DNA from: Candidatus Ectomicrobium neotermitis
Lineage (GTDB): Bacteria > Elusimicrobiota > Endomicrobiia > Endomicrobiales > Endomicrobiaceae
DNA length: 7,471 nt
NCBI GenBank assembly: GCA_031283745.1
Contig: JAITBH010000003.1
Location: forward strand, 1 to 7,471
Reading direction: 5' to 3'
The number at the start of each line of letters is the position of its first letter. Positions within the stretch are counted from its first letter, which is position 1. The notes beneath the pieces are model-generated. The model searched no databases and was not told where the DNA came from. It saw only the letters and a program-made list of their open reading frames with translations. This document shows positions 1 to 6,096 of the stretch, one piece after another. The translations under genes and the position numbers were made by a program.

Positions 1-711
1 GCGGTAGTGCTAAGGAAAAATATGATCATTTCAGGCGGGACCGGCACTGGCAAAACCACTCTCTTAAACGCCGTCTCCTCTTTTATTCCCGAACATGAGA
101 GATTGATAACCATCGAAGATTCCGCCGAGCTGCAACTCCAGCAGCTGCACACCGTCCGCCTTGAAGCCCGCCCAAAATCGAGCGAAGGTTCGGGCGAGAT
201 AAGCATCAGGCGGCTTGTTGTAAATGCACTTCGCATGCGTCCTGACAGAATAATTGTCGGCGAATGCCGCTCAGGGGAAGCTCTTGATATGCTCCAAGCC
301 ATGAACACTGGCCATGAGGGCAGTATGTCGACAGTTCACGCAAATTCCGAAAAAGATGCTGTCTCAAGACTTGAAACTATGGTGCTGATGTCTGGGGCAG
401 ATCTCCCTCCGCAGGCAATACTTTCTCAAATTTTTTCTGCGGTAAATGTCATCGTGCAGCTGACAAGATATTTCGACGGGACAAGAAAAATTTCATCAAT
501 ATCGGTAATAGAACAAAACGAACAAGAGGATGGAAAATATGAGATTAAGCGGGTTTTTGAGTTCAAACTTGCGGGGATAAAAAACTCAAAGCAGCTTGGC
601 GATTTTAGACCTTGCGGAGTGATCCCATCTTTTATCAAAACAGCGGCGATGAGAGGAGTAGATATTGATGAGAAAATTTTTGCTGATAGCCAAAATCTGC
701 AGACAATCTAA
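1..711 (+). CDS. cpaF: CpaF/TadA-family type IVc pilus (Tad) ATPase, 5'-truncated
   Basis: This is the C-terminal catalytic part of the hexameric cytoplasmic ATPase that powers Tad/Flp pilus assembly or secretion. The frame is open from base 1 (GCG GTA GTG...), so the real start lies upstream; the GTG at 7 falls inside the conserved strand before Walker A and is not a start. About 236 residues are present, against roughly 400-450 for a full CpaF. Counting from base 1, Walker A is GGTGTGKTT (residues 12-20). An Asp-box-like TIEDSAELQL follows, then the Walker B region RPDRIIVGE and the His box MNTGHEGSMSTVHANS. The ALDMLQAMNTGH stretch is diagnostic of CpaF/TadA rather than PilB or GspE. The gene ends with TAA, 42 bp before tadB, and is probably co-transcribed with it. 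The family assignment is firm. Whether the machine builds an adhesive pilus or does another job cannot be told from this fragment. Confidence 0.94.
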   Translation, partial: AVVLRKNMIISGGTGTGKTTLLNAVSSFIPEHERLITIEDSAELQLQQLHTVRLEARPKSSEGSGEISIRRLVVNALRMRPDRIIVGECRSGEALDMLQAMNTGHEGSMSTVHANSEKDAVSRLETMVLMSGADLPPQAILSQIFSAVNVIVQLTRYFDGTRKISSISVIEQNEQEDGKYEIKRVFEFKLAGIKNSKQLGDFRPCGVIPSFIKTAAMRGVDIDEKIFADSQNLQTI

Positions 712-742
712 GCCGCCCGCCCGTTTAAAACAAACATCAAAT

Positions 743-747
743 GGAGG
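743..747 (+). promoter_or_regulatory. Ribosome binding site of tadB
   Basis: GGAGG lies 6 nt before the ATG at 754 and fixes that start. The 42-nt gap after cpaF has no hairpin with a T-run, which supports read-through from cpaF into tadB. Confidence 0.8.
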
Positions 748-753
748 CAACAA

Positions 754-1608
754 ATGAAATATCTATTTTTGTTTTCTTTTAGCGGTGTTGTTTTTTGCTT
801 TACTTTTTTGTGTGCAATGACAATTAAAAAGCACGAGGCAAGCCTCAAGAATTTGGCTGCAAAAATTAAAGAACGCAAAAAAGCCCCTCCAAATCCTCAG
901 GTGTTAAAGGTCATCAATAAAATCGGGGGCAAAAAAAATGCAGTCGTTTTGTTTTCAATTTGCTTTTTGGTTTTGCTGCTTTCGTGGAATTTGTTTTTTG
1001 TAATCATTGCGGCTATTTTTTATTTCTATATCAACTGGAATATCAAAACCAGCAGGGCAAAAAAGTTGCAGACCTTGATAGATAAGCAGGTTATCGAGGC
1101 GCTGAGCCTCATCAAAAATTCTGTGCTTGCGGGCAGGACTATTCAGGATGCGATAGTTTTAGCCTCAAAAGACTTAAAAGATCCGCTCCGGACAGAGTTT
1201 GAAAAAATAGCCAAAGATTTTTCGCTGGGGATAAGCCTCGACAGGGCTTTAGAAAAAGCCTCTCTTTGTGCTTTGAGCAAAGAGCATAAGTTAGCGATGG
1301 ACACAATCAGATTATCAGTTCAATCGGGGGCAAGTATTTCTGGAATTTTTGAGAGGATAACAGATGCTGCCTCTCAAAGGTTGTCGCTGCGGGAGAAAAT
1401 TGACGCTTTGACTGCTCAAGGAAAAATGTCAGGAAATGTCGTGAGCGCTGTCCCTTTTGTGGTTATGCTGATGATGAGCCTTTTGCAGCCTGAGATGATG
1501 ACTGCCCTTTTTAACACCTTTGCGGGAAATGTTTTGTTGTTGATTGTCGTCATTATGATTCTCGTCGGCTCGTTTTCAATAAGAAAATTAACGGAGGTGG
1601 ACTACTAA
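754..1608 (+). CDS. tadB: TadB-like inner-membrane platform protein (T2SSF domain)
   Basis: This 284-residue integral membrane protein has the layout of TadB, one of two platform proteins on which the CpaF ATPase acts to polymerise pilin. There is a hydrophobic N-terminal segment (about 1-21), a second hydrophobic region (about 62-94), a cytoplasmic type II secretion F domain (about 115-225), and two C-terminal membrane segments (about 228-248 and 255-277). The helix with LTAQGKMSG just before the third membrane stretch is typical of TadB, as is the preceding segment with spaced GASISGIFERI. The start is supported by GGAGG at 743-747. The stop TAA overlaps the ATG of the next gene by one base, so the two are translationally coupled. 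The order ATPase-TadB-TadC supports the assignment. Similarity is by motif and topology; residue-level function is not known. Confidence 0.88.
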   Translation: MKYLFLFSFSGVVFCFTFLCAMTIKKHEASLKNLAAKIKERKKAPPNPQVLKVINKIGGKKNAVVLFSICFLVLLLSWNLFFVIIAAIFYFYINWNIKTSRAKKLQTLIDKQVIEALSLIKNSVLAGRTIQDAIVLASKDLKDPLRTEFEKIAKDFSLGISLDRALEKASLCALSKEHKLAMDTIRLSVQSGASISGIFERITDAASQRLSLREKIDALTAQGKMSGNVVSAVPFVVMLMMSLLQPEMMTALFNTFAGNVLLLIVVIMILVGSFSIRKLTEVDY

Positions 1609-2495
1609 TGATGATATTTATAATTGCAATTTTATGCGGCGGGGCATTCTTTTTTGCCTCAAGCTATCTCTTAAAAATCGTTTCAGGTATGAAAATCGAG
1701 AGCAAAATTTACAATGTCATTGCAAAACAAAGTGTCAACAAACAGTTTTTTATGCCTGCATTTTTTAGGTGGACGCAAAAGTTGGGCAAACAGTTGGCAA
1801 AAATTCATCATTCAAAGTTTAAGGCTTATATCGACAAACTATCTTTAGCCCTAAAATTTTCAGGCGCAAAATATGCACATTATGATGTCTATCAAATGGC
1901 TGCGGCACAATGTGTTGCGGGTTTTGCGGCTGCCCTTTTGTGCATTTTCATCATCTCATCAAACCCAATTTTAATTTTGGGGGCAGCTTTGGGAGGTTTT
2001 TTTCTCCCATTTTTGAGCTTAAAAGAGGCTGCCGCAAAAAGAAGCGGTCAAATTTTGAAGCAATTGCCTGACGCTGTAGACCTTATGTCGATAATTTTAG
2101 ATGCGGGGTTAGACTTTTTTGGTGCGATGAGCAAGGCTGCAAGTATTTTGAAAGGCCCTTTGGCTGATGAATTTAATGCCGCAATCTCAAAAATCTCGCT
2201 TGGATATGAGAGAAAAGCTGCTTTGACCGAAATGGCTGCAAACTGCGGGGTCGATGAGGTGGTATTTTTTGCAAAAACCGTCAATATGGCTTTAGAATCC
2301 GGCAGCGGAATGTCTGAAACATTAAAAAGATTGGCAGCCCAAATCAGAAGGGAACAAGAAAACAAAGCTCAAAAGAAAGCCCAAGAGGCGCCTGTAAAAA
2401 TTTTAATACCTCTGATTTTGTTCATTTTTCCAACCATTTTTATCGTTATTTTCGGGCCGATTGTCATAAATTTAATCCGCACAGGCGGGTTTTAA
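1608..2495 (+). CDS. tadC: TadC-like inner-membrane platform protein (T2SSF domain)
   Basis: This 295-residue membrane protein is the partner of TadB in the Tad platform. It has an N-terminal membrane segment (about 1-25), a central hydrophobic pair (about 97-135), a cytoplasmic T2SSF domain starting at QLPDAVDLMSIILDAGLDF, and a C-terminal membrane helix (about 265-287). The domain contains ALESGSGMSETLKRLA and a basic stretch leading into PVKILIPLILFIFPTIF, the usual TadC signature ahead of its last helix. Two ATGs stand in tandem at 1608 and 1611. GGAGGT at 1593-1598, inside tadB, suits either; the first is chosen because it gives the one-base overlap with the tadB stop. It is the last gene of the operon: no TadE/F-like pseudopilin or Flp pilin follows, and a terminator-like hairpin comes next. 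Confidence 0.88.
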   Translation: MMIFIIAILCGGAFFFASSYLLKIVSGMKIESKIYNVIAKQSVNKQFFMPAFFRWTQKLGKQLAKIHHSKFKAYIDKLSLALKFSGAKYAHYDVYQMAAAQCVAGFAAALLCIFIISSNPILILGAALGGFFLPFLSLKEAAAKRSGQILKQLPDAVDLMSIILDAGLDFFGAMSKAASILKGPLADEFNAAISKISLGYERKAALTEMAANCGVDEVVFFAKTVNMALESGSGMSETLKRLAAQIRREQENKAQKKAQEAPVKILIPLILFIFPTIFIVIFGPIVINLIRTGGF

Positions 2496-2546
2496 GCACC
2501 CCGCAAACCTTCCAAAAAACCCTCAAAGCCCAACAAAACCCTCAAA

Positions 2547-2593
2547 AAACCTCCACTTTCTACCCAAATAAGCGGAGGTTTGACTTATTTTTT
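2547..2593 (+). terminator. Putative intrinsic terminator after tadC
   Basis: AAACCTCC (2547-2554) pairs perfectly with GGAGGTTT (2574-2581), giving an 8-bp stem with a 19-nt loop. The loop can be shortened by one further C-G pair across an A-C mismatch. A T-rich tail with six Ts follows at 2588-2593, a few bases after the stem. It sits about 50 bp after the tadC stop in a gene-free gap, as expected for the end of the tad operon. The large loop and the gap before the T-run make it a moderate rather than ideal terminator. Confidence 0.55.
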
Positions 2594-2609
2594 CAACAAA
2601 AGTTACAAT
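2580..2609 (+). promoter_or_regulatory. Sigma70/SigA-type promoter of the feo operon
   Basis: TTGACT (2580-2585) and TACAAT (2604-2609) are separated by 18 bp. Each box matches the consensus at five of six positions. Transcription would begin near 2616, giving a leader of about 65 nt before the regulator gene. The -35 box overlaps the last two bases of the terminator stem and the spacer includes the terminator T-run, so the two signals share sequence. Confidence 0.6.
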
Positions 2610-2612
2610 GCT

Positions 2613-2647
2613 CTAAACTTTTTAGCAGGACATAACAAACTTAGCAG
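2613..2647 (+). promoter_or_regulatory. Possible operator region at the feo transcription start
   Basis: Just downstream of the -10 box is an imperfect palindrome, CTAAACTTTTTAG (2613-2625; five-base arms with one internal mismatch). It is overlapped and followed by two direct TTAGCAG copies (2622-2628 and 2641-2647) spaced 19 bp apart, about two helical turns. DtxR/IdeR/MntR operators are often built from TTAG-type half-sites, and TTAGC also occurs, inverted, in the palindrome before feoB. That these are binding sites for the neighbouring regulator is an inference. Confidence 0.35.
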
Positions 2648-2670
2648 ACAATCAAATCTAAAACAAAAAA

Positions 2671-2676
2671 GGAGGT
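2671..2676 (+). promoter_or_regulatory. Ribosome binding site of the DtxR-family gene
   Basis: GGAGGT lies 4 nt before the ATG at 2681. It is strong and selects this start. Confidence 0.8.
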
Positions 2677-2680
2677 AAAA

Positions 2681-3052
2681 ATGGGAAATTCTGTTGAAAT
2701 TCAGTTCCGGGAAAACGGTTCGATAAGCCCTGTTCTTGAAGATTATGTTAAAACCATTGCCTTTTTGAAAAAAGAAAAGCGGTATGCCCGTATTAGCGAT
2801 ATAGCAAAATCACTTGAGGTCAAAAGTCCGACAGCCAACGTGGCGATAAATTCGCTATGTGCAATCGGGCTTGTCATACATGACAAGTATGGTTATGTGG
2901 ATTTGACCGACAAAGGCGAGGAGATAGCAAAAGAGGTGCAAAACAAACACGATGTTTTATTTCGCTTTCTTAGGGAAATTTTATCGGTTTCGCCGGCGAC
3001 TGCTCTTAAAGAGGCGTGCGGATTGAACATCATGTCAGTTCTGAAACGATAG
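2681..3052 (+). CDS. DtxR/MntR-family metal-dependent regulator, frameshifted near its 3' end
   Basis: The reading frame gives 123 residues, whereas the restored protein would be about 149, a normal length for short MntR-type members. The N-terminal winged helix-turn-helix spans about 20-78: EDYVKTI, then YARISDIAKSL, then a recognition-helix region with KSPTANVAINSL, then a wing ending LTDKG. The dimerisation/metal domain begins with NKHDVLFRFL; His90 matches MntR His77. Next comes EACG, whose Cys113 aligns with DtxR Cys102 and MntR Glu99; Cys here is typical of iron-responsive members. The frame then runs into LNIMSVLKR and a TAG stop instead of the expected IEHH motif. The intact homolog would repress iron uptake genes when Fe(II) is bound, fitting its place at the head of the feo locus. 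As written, the product lacks two metal ligands and the C-terminal helices. The Glu11 position of MntR is Lys24 here. Confidence 0.85.
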   Translation: MGNSVEIQFRENGSISPVLEDYVKTIAFLKKEKRYARISDIAKSLEVKSPTANVAINSLCAIGLVIHDKYGYVDLTDKGEEIAKEVQNKHDVLFRFLREILSVSPATALKEACGLNIMSVLKR

Positions 3053-3129
3053 ACCGCTTAGAAAAACTTCACAGGTTTTTGAGCAAGACAGGAGAAATTC
3101 AAAAGTTGAAAGAGTATATGAGCAAATAA
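3022..3129 (+). pseudogene. Displaced C-terminal part of the DtxR-family regulator (-1 frame)
   Basis: Reading from ATT at 3022 gives 35 residues beginning IEHHVSSETIDRLEKL and ending KEYMSK before TAA at 3127-3129. IEHH followed by VS and an IDRL helix is the standard continuation of the family's metal-binding motif (MntR has GIEHHLS). Inserting one base after GG at 3020-3021 (GGN, Gly) joins the two frames exactly as EACG-IEHHVS, giving a product of about 149 residues. This stretch has no start codon or ribosome binding site of its own. The simplest reading is one missing base, either a true mutation or a sequencing or assembly error. No slippery heptamer is visible, so programmed frameshifting is unlikely. 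Confidence 0.85.
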
Positions 3130-3135
3130 AATACA

Positions 3136-3142
3136 AAGGAGG
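3136..3142 (+). promoter_or_regulatory. Ribosome binding site of the first feoA
   Basis: AAGGAGG lies 5 nt before the ATG at 3148. It sits only 18 bp after the stop of the restored regulator frame, consistent with one operon. Confidence 0.8.
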
Positions 3143-3147
3143 CTGGA

Positions 3148-3387
3148 ATGTCAGACATCAAAAAATTAAGTCAGTTAAAAGCTGGAGATGAAGGGCAGAT
3201 AAAAAGCATCTCATCTCAAGCTGAAACATTGAAGAAAAGATTGTTGGATATGGGATGTGTTGCAGGCTGCACCGTCAAAGTTACAAAGCTTGCCCCGCTG
3301 GGAGACCCGATAGAAATTCTAATCAAGAATTACAATTTGTCGTTAAGAAAAGCTGAGGCCGAACAGATCTCTGTGGAGGTGATCTGA
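3148..3387 (+). CDS. feoA: Ferrous iron transport protein A (FeoA), first copy
   Basis: This 79-residue soluble protein has the usual FeoA length and is a single SH3-like domain. Visible hallmarks are the opening LSQLKAGDEGQIKSI, the central RLLDMGCVAGCTVKV turn (about residues 31-45), PLGDPIEI, and the closing LSLRKAEAEQISVEV. FeoA is a small cytoplasmic protein that supports Fe(II) uptake by FeoB, probably by contacting its cytosolic domain; the exact mechanism is not settled. The gene ends 1 nt before the second feoA, and its last codons contain the ribosome binding site of that gene, so the pair is translationally coupled. It carries two cysteines in the GCVAGC turn, and nothing suggests it is defective. 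Confidence 0.95.
   Translation: MSDIKKLSQLKAGDEGQIKSISSQAETLKKRLLDMGCVAGCTVKVTKLAPLGDPIEILIKNYNLSLRKAEAEQISVEVI
3375..3380 (+). promoter_or_regulatory. Ribosome binding site of the second feoA, inside feoA
   Basis: GGAGGT lies within the last codons of the first feoA, 8 nt before the ATG at 3389. It confirms that start and implies coupled translation. Confidence 0.75.
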
Positions 3388-3388
3388 A

Positions 3389-3784
3389 ATGTTTTGGAAT
3401 AAGAATAAACTTAACAAAGCGGATCGCCTCGCAGATGCACTTCGTTCTAACTCACGTCACGACAGGCATTTTCATCATCACCATCACCATCATCAACACA
3501 TTTATGGAAATCTCACAAGTTTAAGCATAGTCCCGGTTGGCGAATATATTTTTGCCAAAACTCTCTGCGATCCTGAAATGGAATATCGGCTTTTAGAGAT
3601 GGGTTTTGTGCCGGGTGCACCTATAAAAGTTATCTCAAAGGACGGCTTAAATGGAGAAAGTGCTGTTATGGTTGAAATTAAAGGCTCAAACTTGGCACTC
3701 AATGGGAGAATTGCCAACGATATTTTAGTTGCTGACAAAAAAGAGGTTTTTGACCATCATCACGACCATCACGATAGGTCATAA
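3389..3784 (+). CDS. feoA: FeoA-domain protein with histidine-rich N- and C-terminal tails
   Basis: This 131-residue protein has a FeoA core (about 42-117) recognised by LSIVPVGEYIFAKTL, RLLEMGFVPGAPIKV and LALNGRIANDILV, parallel to the first feoA. Unlike ordinary FeoA proteins of 75-90 residues, it has a 41-residue N-terminal extension with ten histidines at 24-37, including seven in a row (29-35). Its short C-terminal tail, DHHHDHHDRS, has five more. The nucleotide sequence mixes CAT and CAC codons, so the run is not a simple trinucleotide repeat. Family knowledge supports a role in FeoB-dependent Fe(II) uptake. The tails suggest transition-metal binding (Fe, Zn, Ni or Co), perhaps as a metal buffer or sensor at the transporter mouth, but that is inference. 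The tails also carry Asp residues near the histidines. The gene is cytosolic by prediction, with no signal peptide, and lies 75 bp before feoB. Confidence 0.9.
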   Translation: MFWNKNKLNKADRLADALRSNSRHDRHFHHHHHHHQHIYGNLTSLSIVPVGEYIFAKTLCDPEMEYRLLEMGFVPGAPIKVISKDGLNGESAVMVEIKGSNLALNGRIANDILVADKKEVFDHHHDHHDRS

Positions 3785-3795
3785 AATTTTTTTGG

Positions 3796-3825
3796 TTCAT
3801 AAAAGTTAGTTTAAGCTAATAAAAT
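3796..3825 (+). promoter_or_regulatory. Possible internal promoter and DtxR-type operator before feoB
   Basis: TTAGTTTAAGCTAA (3806-3819) is a 14-bp palindrome with a single mismatched pair (T-G). It resembles operators of DtxR/MntR-family repressors. It lies between a weak -35-like TTCATA (3796-3801) and a -10-like TAAAAT (3820-3825), which are 18 bp apart. A repressor bound there would block polymerase. The palindrome is plain to see; the promoter boxes are weak and the regulator assignment is inferred from the neighbouring gene. Confidence 0.4.
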
Positions 3826-3859
3826 ACGATTACACTACAAAAGAAAGAGGATACTTAAA

Positions 3860-5953
3860 ATGAAAGAAAAACAGTTAACGGTAGGACTTGCTGGAAATCC
3901 AAACAGTGGTAAAAGCACTATTTTCAATGCTTTGACAGGTTCAAATCAGCACACGGGCAACTATCCCGGTGTTACGATTGAAAAGAAATACGGACACAAA
4001 AAGCACAACGATTACTCTATTACTTTTGTCGACTTGCCCGGCACATATTCGCTGTCTGCTTATTCTGACGACGAAATTATTGCCCGCGATTTCATCATCA
4101 AAGACAAGCCTGACCTCATAGTAGATGTTATTGACGCTTCAAATCTTGAGCGCAACTTGTATCTTTTCACGCAAATTCGGGAGCTAAATATCCCCATCGT
4201 CATCGCACTTAATATGGTCGACATTCTTGAGACAAAAGGTCTGAGTGCAAATGTCAAAAAACTCTCAGACCTGCTCGGTCTGCCTGTCATACCCATCGTT
4301 GGAAATAAGGGAACGGGCATAAACGATTTGCTTGACACAATTACCCAGACGGGCTGGCTTGAGCATACTGCAGCCCATCCTCTTGCCAAAGTTGACTACG
4401 GCACCGATATTGCCAACGAGATAAGCAAACTCGAGGAACTCATTCAAAAAGAGCCGTCTTTGGCGGAATATCCAAAAACTTGGCTTTCAATAAAGCTCCT
4501 TGACAATGATCCAATAGCCATAAAAATTGCAGCACAAACATTAAGCGGTGCAAAAATTTTAGACCAGAACGAAAAGAGCAGAAATCACATTAAAGAGCAT
4601 TTTGGTGAAAGTGCTGAGGCAAAAATTGCCGAGTATCGATACGGCTTTGCAAGTTCCGTCACAAAAACCGCAATAGAAAAACTGGATAAGAAAAAAATAG
4701 ACATAACCCCGATAATCGACAGAGTGGTTTTGAATCGTTTCTTAGGATTGCCGATTTTTGCTGCGGTGATGTTTCTGATTTTTGCTTTCACATTTACAGT
4801 TTCAACACCTTTGGTGGACTTGTTTGAGCAGTTTTTTGAGCTTTGCGGAACATTTTTCACAAATGTAATTCCCGAAGGGCAGATACAATCGCTTGTCGTT
4901 GACGGATTGATTGGCGGGGTGGGAGGAGTGCTGAGCTTTTTTCCTTTGGTTTTGTTTATGTTTTTTGCCATCGCATTTTTTGAGGACTCCGGTTATATGG
5001 CAAGGGCGGCTTTTGTTATGGACAAAATAATGAACAAGTTCGGGCTTCACGGAAAATCATTTTTGCCGATGATGATCTCAACTAATGGTTGCGCCGTGCC
5101 GGGCATTATGGCGACCCGAACACTCGACTCAAAACGCGACAGATTGGTGACGATGTTCGTTTCTCCGTTTATGATTTGCGGCGCCAAGTTGCCGATTTTT
5201 GTTCTTTTTGTCGGTGCATTTTTTGCAGAACATCAATCAACGGTAATGTTTTTGATGTATGTCCTTAGCGTCTGCATCGCTTTAACTGCGGCAAAAATTT
5301 TGACTAAGACCGTCTTAAAAGGTGAGCCGGCGCATTTTGTTATGGAACTTCCCCCCTATCACATCCCAACCCTAAAAGGGATCTTGCTTAAAATGTGGGA
5401 GAGGGGCTGGATGTATATAAAGAAAGCGGGAACGATAATCGTTTTGCTAACCATAATTTTGTGGGCTGGTTTTAGATACCCCGCCACCGACGAAGATCCG
5501 AATTTGTCCCCAGACGAAAATGCTGCTGTGCAAATTGAACATTCATATCTTGGCAGCCTCTCCACCGTAATCGAGCCGCTTGTTAAACCGATAGGCATCG
5601 ACGGGCAAAAAACGATAGCCCTAATTGCGGGGCTGGCGGCAAAAGAAGTTGTCGTAAGCACTTTGGGAACACTGTATTCTTTGGGCGAAGTTGATCCAGA
5701 GGATGAAGAAGCGACATCTCCCCTCAAAGAAAAATTGGCAAACGACCCGGACTGGTCTCCGCTAAAAGCTATTGTCTTTTTAATTTTCTGTCTGATTTAT
5801 CCTCCCTGCGTCGTGGCGGTCACCGTTTTCTATCGCGAGACCGGCTCAAAAATAAAATGGTTGCTTTTGTTGGTTTTAGGCAACACCACGGCAGCTTGGA
5901 TAATTTCATTTCTTGTCTTTAGGCTGGGAACTCTCTTAAAAATTGGAGTATAA
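3860..5953 (+). CDS. feoB: Ferrous iron transporter FeoB
   Basis: This 697-residue protein is the inner-membrane Fe(II) importer. The cytosolic G domain shows G1 GNPNSGKST (12-20), the switch region with NYPGVT (34-39), G3 DLPG (58-61) and G4 NMVD (118-121). The usual G5 SA motif is replaced by VGN before KGTG (147-153). A helical spacer follows (about 165-280). Hydrophobic segments lie near 295-314, 355-375, 440-455, 459-480, 520-540, 635-658 and 668-692. The two gate motifs are NGCAVPGIMATRTL, with Cys411, and PFMICGAKLP, with Cys440, then GLAAKEVVVSTLG near 591-603. Length is slightly below the roughly 770 residues of E. coli FeoB, and there is no fused FeoA or C-terminal Cys tail; those roles are separate genes here. 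The start is set by AGAGG-like sequence ending at 3850, 9 nt before the ATG. Confidence 0.97.
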   Translation: MKEKQLTVGLAGNPNSGKSTIFNALTGSNQHTGNYPGVTIEKKYGHKKHNDYSITFVDLPGTYSLSAYSDDEIIARDFIIKDKPDLIVDVIDASNLERNLYLFTQIRELNIPIVIALNMVDILETKGLSANVKKLSDLLGLPVIPIVGNKGTGINDLLDTITQTGWLEHTAAHPLAKVDYGTDIANEISKLEELIQKEPSLAEYPKTWLSIKLLDNDPIAIKIAAQTLSGAKILDQNEKSRNHIKEHFGESAEAKIAEYRYGFASSVTKTAIEKLDKKKIDITPIIDRVVLNRFLGLPIFAAVMFLIFAFTFTVSTPLVDLFEQFFELCGTFFTNVIPEGQIQSLVVDGLIGGVGGVLSFFPLVLFMFFAIAFFEDSGYMARAAFVMDKIMNKFGLHGKSFLPMMISTNGCAVPGIMATRTLDSKRDRLVTMFVSPFMICGAKLPIFVLFVGAFFAEHQSTVMFLMYVLSVCIALTAAKILTKTVLKGEPAHFVMELPPYHIPTLKGILLKMWERGWMYIKKAGTIIVLLTIILWAGFRYPATDEDPNLSPDENAAVQIEHSYLGSLSTVIEPLVKPIGIDGQKTIALIAGLAAKEVVVSTLGTLYSLGEVDPEDEEATSPLKEKLANDPDWSPLKAIVFLIFCLIYPPCVVAVTVFYRETGSKIKWLLLLVLGNTTAAWIISFLVFRLGTLLKIGV

Positions 5954-5964
5954 AAGGAGGATTT

Positions 5965-6096
5965 ATGATTGAAAACATTATTATTGGTTTGGTGGTAGTG
6001 GTTGCTGTAATTTTGGCAATCAAATATTTCAGGAAAGGGGGCTGCGATTGTGCAAAAGGTTGCGACCCTAAAAAGAAGCCGCCCTGCTGCAAATAG
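5965..6096 (+). CDS. FeoB-associated Cys-rich membrane mini-protein
   Basis: This 43-residue protein starts 11 nt after the feoB stop, with AAGGAGG just upstream (5954-5960) and an ATG at 5965. It has one membrane segment (about 4-19, IIIGLVVVVAVILAIK), a short basic linker YFRKGG, and a C-terminal cytosolic tail with five cysteines in the pattern CxCxxxCx7CC (27, 29, 33, 41, 42) plus several lysines. This architecture and its place directly after feoB match the FeoB-associated Cys-rich membrane protein family (PF12669), thought to play a part comparable to FeoC or the Cys-rich C-terminus of some FeoB proteins. A metal-handling or Fe-S role for the cysteines is plausible but unproven. Because of its length it is easily missed by gene callers. 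Confidence 0.85.
   Translation: MIENIIIGLVVVVAVILAIKYFRKGGCDCAKGCDPKKKPPCCK

Noticed and set aside
2496..2560. Small gene in the C/A-rich gap after tadC
   Set aside because: The stretch has repeated AACCCTCAAA-like sequence but no start codon with a ribosome binding site and no sensible product.
3022..3028. Programmed -1 frameshifting to make the full DtxR-family protein
   Set aside because: There is no X-XXY-YYZ slippery heptamer, and no clear downstream stimulatory stem was seen; a simple base loss explains the data.
3469..3498. His-tag-like stretch as cloning vector contamination
   Set aside because: The histidines are in frame within a natural FeoA gene, interspersed with F and Q, matched by a second His cluster at the C-terminus, and flanked by native operon sequence.
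4060..5050. Antisense open frames within feoB (for example 4060-4389, 4585-4971, 4802-5050)
   Set aside because: They are shadows of feoB codon usage with no start signals or recognisable domains; the same holds for antisense frames in cpaF, tadC, the second feoA and the 3' half of feoB.
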